DNA of 64,000 bases from NCBI RefSeq assembly GCF_002113375.1, contig NZ_NEHO01000004.1:238916-302915 (forward strand), read 5' to 3'. The notes beneath the pieces were generated by a model, which worked only from the letters and a program-made list of their open reading frames with translations, did no database searches and had not been told where the DNA came from. Source of the stretch: Pseudomonas sp. R37(2017) (lineage in GTDB: Bacteria > Pseudomonadota > Gammaproteobacteria > Pseudomonadales > Pseudomonadaceae). Below are positions 1-9,122 of this stretch, piece after piece; the stretch's first letter is position 1, and the number at the start of each line of letters is the position of its first letter. Both the position numbers and the translations under genes were made by a program.

Positions 1-348
1 GCGCTGCATGAAGCTGCCGATCAGCAGGGTGGCCAGGTAATTGCCGATGGTCAGGGTTGCGCCTACGGCCAGCGAGCCGAACCCCGACTTGCCGTTGAGC
101 AGGTCTTCGATCTCCTTGGCCTGATCCAGCAAGGCCACTGCCTGGGGCAGTAGCTGTTTGCCAAGCGCGTTGAGGCTCAGGCGTTTGCCGGCGCGGTCGA
201 ACAACTGGCAACTGCACTGACGCTCCAGTTCGGTGATCGAGGTACTCGCCGCCGATTGCGAGAGGTTGAGCAGGCTCGCAGCACGGGATACGCTTTCCTG
301 CTGGGCGACTGCGACGAATACTTGAAGTTGACGGAGAGTAAATCGCAT
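1..348 (-). CDS. finR: LysR-family regulator, FinR-like (N-terminal 116 residues; cut by window edge)
   Basis: Translation from the ATG at 348 gives a classical LysR N-terminus: MRFTLRQLQVFVAVAQ, then a winged helix-turn-helix over about residues 18-40 (SRAASLLNLSQSAAS) and the linker helix. The rest, including the effector-binding domain, lies outside the window. It is transcribed away from fpr with 151 bases between the two starts. In P. putida the LysR regulator FinR is divergent from fpr and activates it under oxidative or osmotic stress. The name rests on that arrangement and on the family match, not on the effector domain, which cannot be seen. Confidence 0.75.
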   Translation of the reverse strand, partial: MRFTLRQLQVFVAVAQQESVSRAASLLNLSQSAASTSITELERQCSCQLFDRAGKRLSLNALGKQLLPQAVALLDQAKEIEDLLNGKSGFGSLAVGATLTIGNYLATLLIGSFMQR

Positions 349-499
349 ATCGATATAACCGATAACCCTTATCTTAATAATCCATTTAACAGATATTGTC
401 TCTGCCTTTAGAATGCGTTGCAATTGCGCAGAGCTCCGCTCTCTTTCCTAGAGCGCACGCAGAGCAGGCGCAGATCATATTCCCAGGAGTCCCACGTAC
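349..499. promoter_or_regulatory. finR-fpr divergent control region
   Basis: This short spacer between two divergent genes carries two dyads suited to a LysR regulator: ATATCGATAT at 347-356, which touches the finR start codon, and GATAACCCTTATC at 361-373. A GGAG ribosome site lies at about 486-489, ahead of the fpr ATG. FinR binding here is inferred from the P. putida system. Confidence 0.45.
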
Positions 500-1279
500 A
501 TGAGCAACATGAACCACGAGCGTGTCCTCAGTGTTCACCACTGGAACGACACTCTGTTCAGCTTCAAGTGCACCCGTGATCCGGGCCTGCGCTTCGAGAA
601 CGGTCAGTTCGTGATGATCGGCCTGCAACAGCCCAATGGCCGCCCGCTTATGCGCGCTTACTCGATTGCCAGCCCGAACTGGGAAGAGCATCTCGAGTTC
701 TTCAGCATCAAGGTGCCTGATGGTCCGCTGACTTCGCAGTTGCAGCATCTGAAGGAAGGCGACGAGATCATCATCAGCAAGAAGCCTACCGGCACGCTGG
801 TACTGGATGACTTGAAACCTGGAAAACATTTGTACCTGCTCAGCACCGGTACCGGTCTGGCGCCGTTCATGAGCGTCATCCAGGACCCGGAAACCTACGA
901 GCGTTTCGAAAAAGTGATCCTGTGCCACGGCGTGCGTTACGTCAACGAAGTCGCTTACCGCGAGTTCATCACCGAGCACTTGCCGCAGAACGAATTCTTC
1001 GGCGAAGCACTGCGTGACAAGTTGATCTATTACCCGACCGTGACTCGCGAGCCGTTCGAGAACGAAGGCCGCCTGACTGACCTGATGCGCAGCGGCAAGC
1101 TGTTCAGCGACATCGGCCTGCCACCGATCAACCCGCAGGATGACCGCGCCATGCTGTGCGGCAGCCCGAGCATGCTCGACGAAACCAGTGAAGTGTTGAA
1201 CAGCTTCGGCCTGAAGGTTTCGCCGCGGATGCGTGAGCCGGGTGACTACCTGATCGAGCGAGCATTCGTCGAGAAGTGA
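500..1279 (+). CDS. fpr: ferredoxin-NADP+ reductase
   Basis: This 259-residue flavoprotein moves electrons between NADPH and ferredoxin or flavodoxin in the cytoplasm, feeding iron-sulfur and oxidative-stress enzymes. The FAD-binding motif RAYS is at residues 52-55, the NADP-binding stretch GTGLAPF is at about 117-123, and a CGSPSML segment lies near the C-terminus as in bacterial FNRs. Its length fits the bacterial (subclass I-type) Fpr family. The ATG at 500 follows an AGGAG site at normal spacing. It is divergent from finR, its likely activator, and is followed by a REP pair and a two-way terminator, so it is probably monocistronic. Confidence 0.95.
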   Translation: MSNMNHERVLSVHHWNDTLFSFKCTRDPGLRFENGQFVMIGLQQPNGRPLMRAYSIASPNWEEHLEFFSIKVPDGPLTSQLQHLKEGDEIIISKKPTGTLVLDDLKPGKHLYLLSTGTGLAPFMSVIQDPETYERFEKVILCHGVRYVNEVAYREFITEHLPQNEFFGEALRDKLIYYPTVTREPFENEGRLTDLMRSGKLFSDIGLPPINPQDDRAMLCGSPSMLDETSEVLNSFGLKVSPRMREPGDYLIERAFVEK

Positions 1280-1292
1280 CCGCAGGTCACCT

Positions 1293-1406
1293 TGTAGGAG
1301 CGAGCACGCTCGCGATGGTCGTCAACGATAACGCGGGAAGCCTGGCACCCCGCGGTGTTTTCAGATTCATCGCGAGCATGCCGCAAGCGGGCACCCGCTC
1401 CTACAG
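1293..1406. repeat. REP doublet with long conserved spacer (copy 1)
   Basis: Two inverted REP arms, TGTAGGAGCGAGCACGCTCG on the left and a degenerate GGGCACCCGCTCCTACAG on the right, flank a spacer containing CGTCAACGATAACGCGGG. The same spacer recurs on the opposite strand at 63881-63984, so this is a longer repeat than the other REP pairs in the window. Confidence 0.85.
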
Positions 1407-1413
1407 AAAATCC

Positions 1414-1440
1414 AAAAAGCCCGAAAATTCGGGCTTTTTC
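1414..1440. terminator. bidirectional terminator between fpr and trmO
   Basis: AAAAAGCCCGAAAATTCGGGCTTTTTC forms a GCCCGAA/TTCGGGC stem flanked by an A run and a T run, so it can end transcription of both convergent genes. Confidence 0.85.
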
Positions 1441-1451
1441 GTTTCTGGCAT

Positions 1452-2150
1452 TCAGCTTTTCGCGGGAATGACTTCCAGCACCCGTATCAGCTCCGGTGCC
1501 GGATAGTGCCAGCGCACATCCAGATCCCAGAACTGCGCACCGTATTCCCGCTCGGGCGCAGGTGTTTGATAGGCCGGGCGTGGATCCTGCGCCAGACATT
1601 GCTCGATCAGCTCAACCAAAGGCTCTTCCAGGCGCTGGGCATGCCCGTGAGCCTGTTGCAGCGCTGCATCCGTCCACTGCACGGGAATCAGCTGCGGCGC
1701 GGCGCTGGCGATGTCATTGGAGGCTGTATCGATGATGTCGGCGTAGGGCACATAGGGTTTGATATCGAGAATCGGTGTGCCATCCAGCAGGTCTATGCCG
1801 GATATCCACAAGCGATTGGCCTCGACCCTGTCCAGTTTCACCACTGACTGGCCAATGCCATTGGGCCGGTGTGTCGCACGGGTGGCAAACACCCCCATGG
1901 ATTTGTTGCCACCGAGGCGAGGAGGGCGGACTTTCAGTCGTGGCTTCTCTTCCAGGGCTTGATGAAACAGGAACAGCAGCCAGACATGGCTGACCTGTTC
2001 CAGTCCTTGCACCGCATCGCCCTGATCGAATGGCGCCACCAATTCCAGAACACCGCGTGCGGCCGGGGCCAGTTGCGGCTGGCGCGGAATGGCGAATTTC
2101 TCCTTGAAGCAGGAGCGCACGAAGCCGATGGGAGAAACGCTGTAGGTCAT
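1452..2150 (-). CDS. trmO: tRNA (N6-threonylcarbamoyladenosine(37)-N6)-methyltransferase TrmO
   Basis: TrmO adds a methyl group to t6A37 of ACY-decoding tRNA-Thr using SAM. The 232-residue product matches the E. coli YaeB/TrmO pattern throughout: IGFVRSCFKEKFAIPRQP at the N-terminus, RPPRLGG, MGVFATRATHRPNGIG and DIKPYVPYAD in the middle, and the LAQDPRPAY segment near the end. I start at the ATG at 2150, giving MTYSVSPIG, because homologues begin there. An in-frame ATG at 2183 would add 11 Pro-rich residues and directly abuts the upstream stop codon (TAAATG), so coupled initiation at that codon cannot be excluded. Neither start has a clear Shine-Dalgarno sequence. Confidence 0.9.
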   Translation of the reverse strand: MTYSVSPIGFVRSCFKEKFAIPRQPQLAPAARGVLELVAPFDQGDAVQGLEQVSHVWLLFLFHQALEEKPRLKVRPPRLGGNKSMGVFATRATHRPNGIGQSVVKLDRVEANRLWISGIDLLDGTPILDIKPYVPYADIIDTASNDIASAAPQLIPVQWTDAALQQAHGHAQRLEEPLVELIEQCLAQDPRPAYQTPAPEREYGAQFWDLDVRWHYPAPELIRVLEVIPAKS

Positions 2151-2183
2151 GGTTTGCGGTCGAGGTGGGACAGGGGCGGGCAT

Positions 2184-2654
2184 TTACTGCGGACGAACGC
2201 GCAGGGTCAGGCCCTTGAGGAAATTGCGCAGCAACTGGTCGCCGCACGGGCGATAGTTGGTGTGGCCGAACTTGCGGAACAGCGCGCTCAGCTCAGGTTT
2301 GGACACCGGGAACTCGACGGCCTTGAGGATCGCGTGCATGTCGTCTTCTTTCAGTTCGAAAGCCACCCGCAGTTTTTTCAGGATGATGTTGTTGGTCACT
2401 GGCACTTCGATCGGCTGTGGTGGACGGCTTTCGTCCTTGCCGCGCTTGAAGATCACCAGGCCGTCGAGGAAATGCGCCATGACTTCGTCCGGGCAACGTA
2501 CGAAACCTTCCTCGTCTTCCTCTTTTTTGTCGAGGTAGGCCACCACGTCCGCCAGGATCACGTCCATGCCGCCGAGCTTGATGATTTCGATGACTTTCTT
2601 GTCGCTGATGTCGAGCATGTAGCGCACGCTGCGCAGTACGTCGTTATGAATCAT
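2184..2654 (-). CDS. DUF1456 family protein, YehS-like
   Basis: This 156-residue protein consists of two copies of the DUF1456 module, one starting IHNDVLRSVRYMLD and the second VTNNIILKKLRVAF, separated by a charged KKEEDEE loop. It resembles E. coli YehS. The molecular function of the family is not known to me. It lies directly upstream of trmO (stop touching the alternative trmO start) and downstream of a pseudouridine synthase gene, so an RNA-related role is a reasonable guess from context only. Confidence 0.85.
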   Translation of the reverse strand: MIHNDVLRSVRYMLDISDKKVIEIIKLGGMDVILADVVAYLDKKEEDEEGFVRCPDEVMAHFLDGLVIFKRGKDESRPPQPIEVPVTNNIILKKLRVAFELKEDDMHAILKAVEFPVSKPELSALFRKFGHTNYRPCGDQLLRNFLKGLTLRVRPQ

Positions 2655-2729
2655 GTGTGCAGTCCTGATATTCAGCTGTGGGCGTCGCGACCGGGCGCGA
2701 CGCCGAAATGTTTGGCGGCGAGAAAAGCC

Positions 2730-3440
2730 TTAGAACTTCTCTTTGCCGGACAGGTAGCGCCATTGCCCCACTGGCACTTTGCCGATGGATACGCCGCCGA
2801 TGCGGATGCGACGGATGGCGACGACCTTCAGGCCGACCGCCTGGCAAAGCAGGGCGATGATGCCCGGCTGCGGGTTCTTCATGGCAAAGCGCAGGCGGTT
2901 CTCGTTCTGCCAGCTGGCCTTGACCGCGGGAAACTCCTTGCCCTTGTAGCTCAGGCCGTGGTTCAGGCGGTTCAGCCCGTGATCCACCATCTCGCCTTCA
3001 ACCTCGACCACATACTCTTGTTCGATCCTGCTGGAGTCGGCAGTGAGTTTGCGCAGGACTTTCCAGTCCTGGGTGAATACCAGCAGGCCGCTGGCGTTGG
3101 CCTGCAGGTCGGTGCTGGCGGTCAGGCGCAGGAAGTGCCCGCGCAATGGGCGCTTGCCGTAGCGGTGTTCTTCGCTCAGGGTTTCGGCGCGCAGGGTGGT
3201 CATGGCGGTATCCGCGTCCATGCCAGCGGGGACGTTCAGCAGCAGGGTCACCGGTTCCGGCGCGGTGGCCTTGGCCTCTGGATCAAGCTCGACTTTCTGG
3301 GTGTCGACCTTGAATTGCGGCTCGTCGATGACCTCGCCGTCGACGGTCACCCAGCCACCCTCGATGAACAGCTCAGCCTCCCGACGGGAACAGCCGACGA
3401 GTTCGATGAGGCGTTTGGAGAGACGAATCGGGTCAGTCAT
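2730..3440 (-). CDS. RsuA/RluB/RluE/RluF-type rRNA pseudouridine synthase
   Basis: The protein has an N-terminal S4 RNA-binding domain (about residues 5-50, with SRREAELFI and GWVTVDGEVI) followed by the catalytic domain. The catalytic aspartate is D111 in the TDLQANASGLLVFTQD motif, which corresponds to the GRLDxxTxGLLLLTND motif of the family. C-terminal VGLKVVAIRRIRIGG is also typical. The start at 3440 (MTDPIRL) is preferred to the upstream in-frame codon at 3506 because the S4 domain begins immediately after it. The exact target uridine (RluF-like or other) cannot be read from the sequence. Confidence 0.88.
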   Translation of the reverse strand: MTDPIRLSKRLIELVGCSRREAELFIEGGWVTVDGEVIDEPQFKVDTQKVELDPEAKATAPEPVTLLLNVPAGMDADTAMTTLRAETLSEEHRYGKRPLRGHFLRLTASTDLQANASGLLVFTQDWKVLRKLTADSSRIEQEYVVEVEGEMVDHGLNRLNHGLSYKGKEFPAVKASWQNENRLRFAMKNPQPGIIALLCQAVGLKVVAIRRIRIGGVSIGKVPVGQWRYLSGKEKF

Positions 3441-3532
3441 GTCAGGGCCGTAACAAAAAGGGGGTGGGCATTGTACCTGCCTGGCGCCGGTTAAGCCCGG
3501 TTCCATTTCAATGCATGGTCTTTTGTGGTGTA

Positions 3533-4006
3533 TCAGCCATTGCGCGTGAGTTTTTCGGCCTGACGCAAGCGCATGTGCAACAACGGATACGGCTGGCCCA
3601 TGCCATCGACTTCCGAGCGACCGATGACCTCGAAACCCTGTTTGAAGTAAAAGCCGAGGGCCTGTGGGTTCTGTTCGTTGACGTCCAGTTCATCGGCGTT
3701 CAGGTGTTCCAGGGCATAGTGCAGCAATTTCTTGCCCAGGCCCTGACCGCGATGGTCGGGGTCGATGAACAGCATTTCGATCTTGCCGGCCGCGACGCCG
3801 GCGAACCCGGTGATGCGCTGGCGGGAGTCCTTGGTGCAGATCAGCATCACCGAGTCGAGGTAGCGAGTCAGCACCAGGTTTTTCAACAGTTCGATGTAGC
3901 TGTCCGGCAGAAAGTCGTGGGTCGCGCGTACCGAGGCCTCCCAGACCCGAGTCAATTCTTCGTAGTCGCCGAGTTTCGGCGTATGGATGACCGAATGCTG
4001 ACGCAT
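3533..4006 (-). CDS. GNAT-family N-acetyltransferase, YjaB-like
   Basis: This 157-residue protein has the acetyl-CoA pyrophosphate-binding motif A, DPDHRGQGLGKKLL, preceded by the strand IEMLFI, and the late NEQNPQALGFYFKQGFEV segment typical of GNATs. The start (VWEASVRATHDFLP) and the tail (GRSEVDGMGQPYPLLHM) resemble E. coli YjaB closely. The substrate is not known. It lies between the pseudouridine synthase and rimO on the same strand, separated from rimO by a terminator. Confidence 0.88.
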   Translation of the reverse strand: MRQHSVIHTPKLGDYEELTRVWEASVRATHDFLPDSYIELLKNLVLTRYLDSVMLICTKDSRQRITGFAGVAAGKIEMLFIDPDHRGQGLGKKLLHYALEHLNADELDVNEQNPQALGFYFKQGFEVIGRSEVDGMGQPYPLLHMRLRQAEKLTRNG

Positions 4007-4066
4007 GCCCGTCTGTCTCTTGTGCAGTGGTTGATAGGAATCCTTTCAACCTCAAACGATAGCCGT

Positions 4067-4103
4067 AAAAAAGCCCCGCATCTCGTCAAGAGAGCGGGGC
4101 TTT
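4067..4103 (-). terminator. rimO terminator
   Basis: On the minus strand AAAGCCCCGCTCTCTTGACG pairs with the following GCGGGGCTTTTTT. A GC-rich stem is followed by a T run, 16 bases downstream of the rimO stop. Confidence 0.85.
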
Positions 4104-4118
4104 GCATATTTATTGCGT

Positions 4119-5456
4119 TTAGATCTGTTCAGCCCACAGATCGTATTCGTCGGCGTCAGTCACTTTGCACCAGACCTTGTCGCCCGGCTTGAGGTTGCTG
4201 CCGTTGTCGATGAATACGTTGCCGTCGATTTCCGGGGCATCGAAGAAGCAGCGGCCGACCGCGCCTTGCTCGTCGACTTCATCGACCAGAACTTCGATCT
4301 CGCGGCCGATGCGCATTTGCAGGCGAGCCGAGCTGATGGCCTGCTGGTGCGCCATGAAGCGCTCCCAACGGTCCTGCTTGACGTCGTCCGGGACGACTTC
4401 CAGGTCCAGGTCATTGGCCGGTGCGCCTTCTACCGGCGAGTACTGGAAGCAGCCGACGCGGTCGAGCTGGGCTTCGGTCAGCCAGTTCAGCAGGTACTGG
4501 AAGTCTTCTTCGGTTTCGCCCGGGAAACCCACGATGAAGGTCGAGCGGATGATCAGGTCCGGGCAGATTTCGCGCCAGTTCTTGATGCGCGCCAGGGTCT
4601 TGTCTTCGAAGGCCGGGCGTTTCATCGCCTTCAGCACTTTCGGGCTGGCGTGCTGGAACGGGATGTCCAGGTACGGCAGGATCTTGCCGGCGGCCATCAG
4701 CGGGATCAGCTCGTCAACGTGCGGGTAAGGGTAGACGTAGTGCAGGCGAACCCAGACGCCGAGGGTGCTCAGGGCTTCGCAGAGTTCGGTCATGCGGGTT
4801 TTCACCGGCGCGCCGTTCCAGAAACCGGTGCGGTATTTCACGTCGACGCCGTAGGCGCTGGTGTCCTGAGAGATCACCAACAGTTCCTTGACGCCGGACT
4901 TGACCAGGCGCTGGGCCTCGTCGAGCACATCACCCACTGGACGACTGACCAGTTTGCCGCGCATCGACGGGATGATGCAGAAGCTGCAGCTATGGTTGCA
5001 GCCTTCGGAAATCTTCAGGTAGGCGTAGTGGCGCGGGGTCAGCTTGATGCCTTGTGGTGGCACCAGGTCGATCAGCGGGTTGTGATCCTGCTTCGGCGGC
5101 ACGACTTCGTGCACGGCGCTGACCACTTGCTCGTACTGCTGCGGACCGGTCACGGCCAGTACGCTCGGGTGTACGTCGCGAATGTTGCCTTCTTCGACGC
5201 CCATGCAGCCGGTCACGATGACCTTGCCGTTTTCCTTGATGGCTTCGCCGATCACTTCAAGGGACTCGGCCTTGGCCGAATCGATGAAGCCGCAGGTGTT
5301 GACTACCACGACGTCGGCGTCCTGGTAGGTGGACACCACGTCATAGCCTTCCATGCGCAGCTGGGTAAGGATGCGCTCGGAGTCGACCAGTGCTTTGGGG
5401 CAACCCAGGGATACGAAGCCAACCTTTGGATTGGCCGACGCAGGAGTGGTGGACAT
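4119..5456 (-). CDS. rimO: ribosomal protein S12 methylthiotransferase RimO
   Basis: RimO is a radical-SAM enzyme that adds a methylthio group to an aspartate of ribosomal protein S12. In this 445-residue protein the N-terminal MTTase domain carries the three auxiliary-cluster cysteines C19 (SLGCPK), C55 (NTCGFID) and C84 (VTGCMG). The radical-SAM cluster motif CNHSCSFC is at 153-160. A TRAM domain ([20 protein letters not shown] to the end) binds RNA or S12. Length and all six cysteines are as expected. It is followed by its own terminator and is divergent from kup. Confidence 0.96.
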   Translation of the reverse strand: MSTTPASANPKVGFVSLGCPKALVDSERILTQLRMEGYDVVSTYQDADVVVVNTCGFIDSAKAESLEVIGEAIKENGKVIVTGCMGVEEGNIRDVHPSVLAVTGPQQYEQVVSAVHEVVPPKQDHNPLIDLVPPQGIKLTPRHYAYLKISEGCNHSCSFCIIPSMRGKLVSRPVGDVLDEAQRLVKSGVKELLVISQDTSAYGVDVKYRTGFWNGAPVKTRMTELCEALSTLGVWVRLHYVYPYPHVDELIPLMAAGKILPYLDIPFQHASPKVLKAMKRPAFEDKTLARIKNWREICPDLIIRSTFIVGFPGETEEDFQYLLNWLTEAQLDRVGCFQYSPVEGAPANDLDLEVVPDDVKQDRWERFMAHQQAISSARLQMRIGREIEVLVDEVDEQGAVGRCFFDAPEIDGNVFIDNGSNLKPGDKVWCKVTDADEYDLWAEQI

Positions 5457-5749
5457 GTCTAACCTCGGTATTTTGTGACGCCGCTTGCCGGGCAGGGCAA
5501 AACCGACGGACGGGCGCTTGAACTGCGCCTCTGATCAAAAAGTGCGCAATTCTAGCGATGAGTCGCTCACTTGACCAGCTTTATGCAGGGAAATACGACG
5601 AGTGCTGCGCTATGCTTCGCGCCGTTAAGCTTTACTGTTTTTTTGCAGTCAATAAAACGTCTGTAACGTGATGTAAAACAGCGCATGCTGCACGACAAAG
5701 CATAGTGCTTCTTTCAAAGAAGCCCGAGTCTGGGTAGTAGGAGTGGTGG

Positions 5750-7651
5750 ATGGGTCAGGCAAGTAGTCAGACTGCGGGCGCCGAGCATTCGGTGGTGAAG
5801 CCGATCGGTATGCTGGTCGCGGCAGTCGGGGTGGTTTATGGCGATATCGGCACCAGTCCGTTGTACACCCTCAAAGAAGTGTTTTCCGGCGGCTATGGCG
5901 TGCCGGTCAACCATGACGGGGTGCTGGGGATCCTGGCACTCATTTTCTGGTCGCTGATCTGGGTCGTGTCGATCAAGTACATGATGTTCGTGCTGCGCGC
6001 CGACAACCAGGGCGAAGGCGGGATCATGGCCTTGACCGCGCTGGCCCGGCGGGCGGCGGCGGGGCACGCCAGATTGCGCACCTTGCTGGTTGTCTGCGGA
6101 CTGATCGGCGCGGCGTTGTTCTATGGCGACAGCATGATCACCCCGGCAATCTCCGTATTGTCGGCGATCGAAGGCCTGGGGCTGGCCTTCGAAGGCATCG
6201 ACCATTGGGTGGTGCCTATCTCACTGGTGGTGCTGGTGGCGTTGTTCCTGATCCAGAGCCACGGTACGGCGCGGATAGGTATTCTGTTCGGGCCGATCAT
6301 GGTGACCTGGTTTCTCGTACTGGGGGCACTGGGCGTCTATGGCATCAGCCAGCACCCGGAAGTGCTGCAGGCAATGAACCCGGTGTGGGGCGTACGCTTC
6401 TTCATCGTGCACCCGGGCATGGGCGTGGCGATTCTTGGCGCTGTGGTGCTCGCGTTGACCGGTGCCGAAGCGCTGTACGCGGACATGGGGCACTTCGGCC
6501 GCAAGCCGATCGCTCGTGCCTGGTTCATCCTCGTGTTGCCGGCGCTGGTGCTCAATTATTTTGGTCAAGGGGCCTTGCTGCTGGGCGATCCGGAAGCTGC
6601 CCGTAACCCGTTCTACCTGCTGGCGCCAAGCTGGGCGCTGCTCCCGCTGGTCGGCCTGTCGACCATGGCCACGGTGATTGCCTCGCAAGCAGTGATTTCC
6701 GGTGCATTCTCCTTGACCCGCCAGGCGATCCAGCTCGGTTACATCCCGCGCATGCACATTCGACACACTTCCAGCGCCGAACAGGGCCAGATCTATATCG
6801 CCGCGGTGAACTGGGCGCTGATGGTCGGTGTCGTGTTGTTGGTGCTGGGTTTCGAATCTTCCGGCGCCCTGGCCTCGGCCTACGGCGTGGCGGTGACCGG
6901 GACCATGCTGATGACAACCATCCTGGTGTCGGCAGTGATATTGCTGTTGTGGAAATGGCCACCGGTTCTCGCAGTTCCGGTGCTGCTCGGTTTCCTGCTG
7001 GTGGACGGCCTGTACTTCGCCGCCAATGTGCCGAAAATCGTTCAGGGCGGTGCATTCCCGGTGATCGCCGGTTTCGTGCTGTTTGTGCTGATGACCACCT
7101 GGAAGCGTGGCAAGCAGTTGCTGGTCGAGCGTATCGACGAGGGTGGATTGCCACTGCCGATCTTCATCAGCAGCGTTGCCGTACAACCGCCCCATCGAGT
7201 TCAGGGCACCGCCGTGTTCCTGACCGCGCGGGCGGATGCCGTGCCCCACGCGTTGTTGCATAACCTGTTGCATAACCAAGTGTTGCACGAGCAAGTGGTG
7301 CTGCTGACGGTGGTGTACGAAGACATCCCGCGGGTGCCGCCACAACGGCGCTTCGAGGTCGATTCCTACGGCGAAGGTTTCTTCCGCGTAATCCTGCATT
7401 TCGGTTTCATCGATGAGCCGGACGTACCGCAGGCGCTGAAACTGTGCCACCTCGATGAACTGGATTTCAGTCCGATGCGTACCACCTACTTCCTCAGTCG
7501 CGAGACGGTCATTGCCTCCAAGCTCGAAGGCATGGCTCGTTGGCGTGAAGGGTTGTTTGCCTTCATGTTGCAGAACGCCAACGGCAACCTGCGCTTCTTC
7601 AATCTGCCGCTGAACCGGGTGATTGAACTGGGGACGCAGGTCGAGATGTAA
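5750..7651 (+). CDS. kup: Kup-type low-affinity K+ transporter
   Basis: This 633-residue inner-membrane protein of the KUP/HAK/KT family takes up potassium, probably with protons. The N-terminal signature [19 protein letters not shown] is intact, as is [17 protein letters not shown] (here [10 protein letters not shown]). About twelve hydrophobic segments fill residues 20-440, followed by a soluble C-terminal domain ending in [22 protein letters not shown]. The GGAG-containing leader (GTAGGAGTGGTGG) immediately precedes the ATG at 5750. Monocistronic, ended by the shared terminator at 7775. Confidence 0.95.
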   Translation: MGQASSQTAGAEHSVVKPIGMLVAAVGVVYGDIGTSPLYTLKEVFSGGYGVPVNHDGVLGILALIFWSLIWVVSIKYMMFVLRADNQGEGGIMALTALARRAAAGHARLRTLLVVCGLIGAALFYGDSMITPAISVLSAIEGLGLAFEGIDHWVVPISLVVLVALFLIQSHGTARIGILFGPIMVTWFLVLGALGVYGISQHPEVLQAMNPVWGVRFFIVHPGMGVAILGAVVLALTGAEALYADMGHFGRKPIARAWFILVLPALVLNYFGQGALLLGDPEAARNPFYLLAPSWALLPLVGLSTMATVIASQAVISGAFSLTRQAIQLGYIPRMHIRHTSSAEQGQIYIAAVNWALMVGVVLLVLGFESSGALASAYGVAVTGTMLMTTILVSAVILLLWKWPPVLAVPVLLGFLLVDGLYFAANVPKIVQGGAFPVIAGFVLFVLMTTWKRGKQLLVERIDEGGLPLPIFISSVAVQPPHRVQGTAVFLTARADAVPHALLHNLLHNQVLHEQVVLLTVVYEDIPRVPPQRRFEVDSYGEGFFRVILHFGFIDEPDVPQALKLCHLDELDFSPMRTTYFLSRETVIASKLEGMARWREGLFAFMLQNANGNLRFFNLPLNRVIELGTQVEM

Positions 7652-7658
7652 GGCTTCT

Positions 7659-7748
7659 TGTAGGAGCGAGCATGCTCGCGATGGCGGTGTATCAGTCAAC
7701 ATGGATGGTGAACTGATGGCCTCATCGCGAGCGTGCTCGCTCCTACAG
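7659..7748. repeat. REP doublet
   Basis: TGTAGGAGCGAGCATGCTCG and its inverted partner GAGCGTGCTCGCTCCTACAG are separated by a short spacer, giving a large inverted repeat after kup. Confidence 0.9.
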
Positions 7749-7774
7749 AAGGCCTGTGGTGAATTGCCGGATGT

Positions 7775-7813
7775 AAAAAAGCCCCCGCTACCGTTAGGTG
7801 GCGGGGGCTTTTT
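7775..7813. terminator. bidirectional terminator between kup and acvB
   Basis: AAAAAAGCCCCCGC and GCGGGGGCTTTTTG flank a short loop. The stem is perfect and has runs suited to termination in both directions between convergent genes. Confidence 0.9.
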
Positions 7814-7826
7814 GCAGGCTTTCAGA

Positions 7827-9122
7827 TCACTCTGTAGCCGCTGTTTCCTTCGGCTGGCGCTTGTCGATCACGTCCACCAGGCGTTTGGCCAGCGCCGGGT
7901 AATTCTCGTCGAAGTGGTGGCCGCCAGGCAGCTTGATGGCTTCGCCCACCGCTGTCTTGTCGGTGCAACCGCTTTCGTCGGTTTCTTCTTCACCGTAGAT
8001 GCACACCACTTTGGCGGCTGGCAACTTGGCCATTTCCGGGCCGGTGGCGGCTTCCTTGCCGGCGTTGCCGAGCCAGCCTTCGACTTCGATCTCGAAGCTG
8101 CCGGTACGGGCGAAGGCCAGCAGGATGATCGCGTCTACGCGATTCTGCTCCGACTCGGTCAGGCGGTTGTAGATCGCCGGCAGGACATCGGCACCGAACG
8201 AGTAGCCCGTCAGGATGAAGCGCTTGGTGCCCCATTTCTGCCGGTAGTGCTGCATCAGTTCAGTCAGGTCCAGCGCGCTTTGCTCCGGGCTCTTGTGCTG
8301 CCAGTAGTAGCGCAGGGTGTCGATGCCGACCACCGGGTAGCCGATCTTGGCCATCTCGCCCGCCACGTCGCGGTCCAGGTCGCGCCAGCCACCGTCACCG
8401 GAGAGGAACAGGGTCACGGTGTCCCGCGCCTGACCGGCTGGCACTTCGACCACCGGGATCTGCAGGCCGCCAGCGGCTTTGTCGCCGCCGACGAGGATCT
8501 TGCGCAGTTCGTTGTTCAGTACTTGCGGCAGGTTGATGTCATAGTCGCTGATACTGGTTTCGGCGTTCGGTTGATCGCGCACGAAGCCGGCGCTGGTGTC
8601 GTCCGGGTTGTCGTTCCACGCTGCCAGCCAGTGGCCGTGGGCGGCGCTTTTCGGTAGCAGGTGGGTGCAACCACCCTTTTCCAGGGCAAGATCGACCGAG
8701 ACGGCGTGGGCTTTGTCGTTCTTTTGCTCGGACAACCAGCGCCAGGCCAGTACGGCGCCAGGGCCGATGCCGCTGACCAGGGTCGCCGGGCCCTTGAGCT
8801 CTCTCAGGCCCGATTGCAGGGCGCGGCTTTGCAGCAGGCAGTCCTTGGGCAGGATCACCTGGACAATCTGTGCCGAGCCGCTGCGGCTCAGGGTCATCAA
8901 TTGCTTGTCGCTGAGTTTCTGGTCTTCGTTGACCGCTACCAGCACCTGGGCGCGTGGCGTGGTGCCGGGGATGACGCGGGTCATCGGCGCACCGTCGGCC
9001 GGGGTCAGCAGTTCGAGTGTCGGTTCCGGTGCCGGGCGTTTGAGGTACCAGTAACCGCCACCGAGAATCAGGGCCACTAACACCAGAGTGCCCAATACAT
9101 ACCGCAAGGAGCGTTGAATCAT
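7827..9122 (-). CDS. acvB: AcvB/VirJ-family alpha/beta hydrolase (alanyl-phosphatidylglycerol hydrolase-like)
   Basis: This 431-residue protein has an N-terminal membrane anchor or signal (SLRYVLGTLVLVALILGGGYWYL) and a C-terminal VirJ domain with the lipase-like LSGDGGWRDLDRDVA segment and a nucleophile elbow GYSFGADVLP. In P. aeruginosa the homologue PA0919, next to the alanyl-PG synthase PA0920, hydrolyses alanyl-phosphatidylglycerol in the periplasm. The same pairing is seen here: the ATG at 9122 overlaps the mprF stop by one base (TGATG), which implies translational coupling. The start at 9122 is chosen for this reason and because the membrane segment follows at once. In Agrobacterium, VirJ/AcvB supports virulence, hence the usual product name virulence factor family protein. 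Confidence 0.85.
   Translation of the reverse strand: MIQRSLRYVLGTLVLVALILGGGYWYLKRPAPEPTLELLTPADGAPMTRVIPGTTPRAQVLVAVNEDQKLSDKQLMTLSRSGSAQIVQVILPKDCLLQSRALQSGLRELKGPATLVSGIGPGAVLAWRWLSEQKNDKAHAVSVDLALEKGGCTHLLPKSAAHGHWLAAWNDNPDDTSAGFVRDQPNAETSISDYDINLPQVLNNELRKILVGGDKAAGGLQIPVVEVPAGQARDTVTLFLSGDGGWRDLDRDVAGEMAKIGYPVVGIDTLRYYWQHKSPEQSALDLTELMQHYRQKWGTKRFILTGYSFGADVLPAIYNRLTESEQNRVDAIILLAFARTGSFEIEVEGWLGNAGKEAATGPEMAKLPAAKVVCIYGEEETDESGCTDKTAVGEAIKLPGGHHFDENYPALAKRLVDVIDKRQPKETAATE

Noticed and set aside
1869..3494. 541-residue open frame on the plus strand
   Set aside because: It lies opposite trmO, the YehS-like gene and the pseudouridine synthase gene and has no family pattern; long antisense frames are common at this GC content.
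4113..5462. 449-residue open frame opposite rimO
   Set aside because: Exact shadow of rimO, with His/Asp/Val-rich composition typical of antisense frames.
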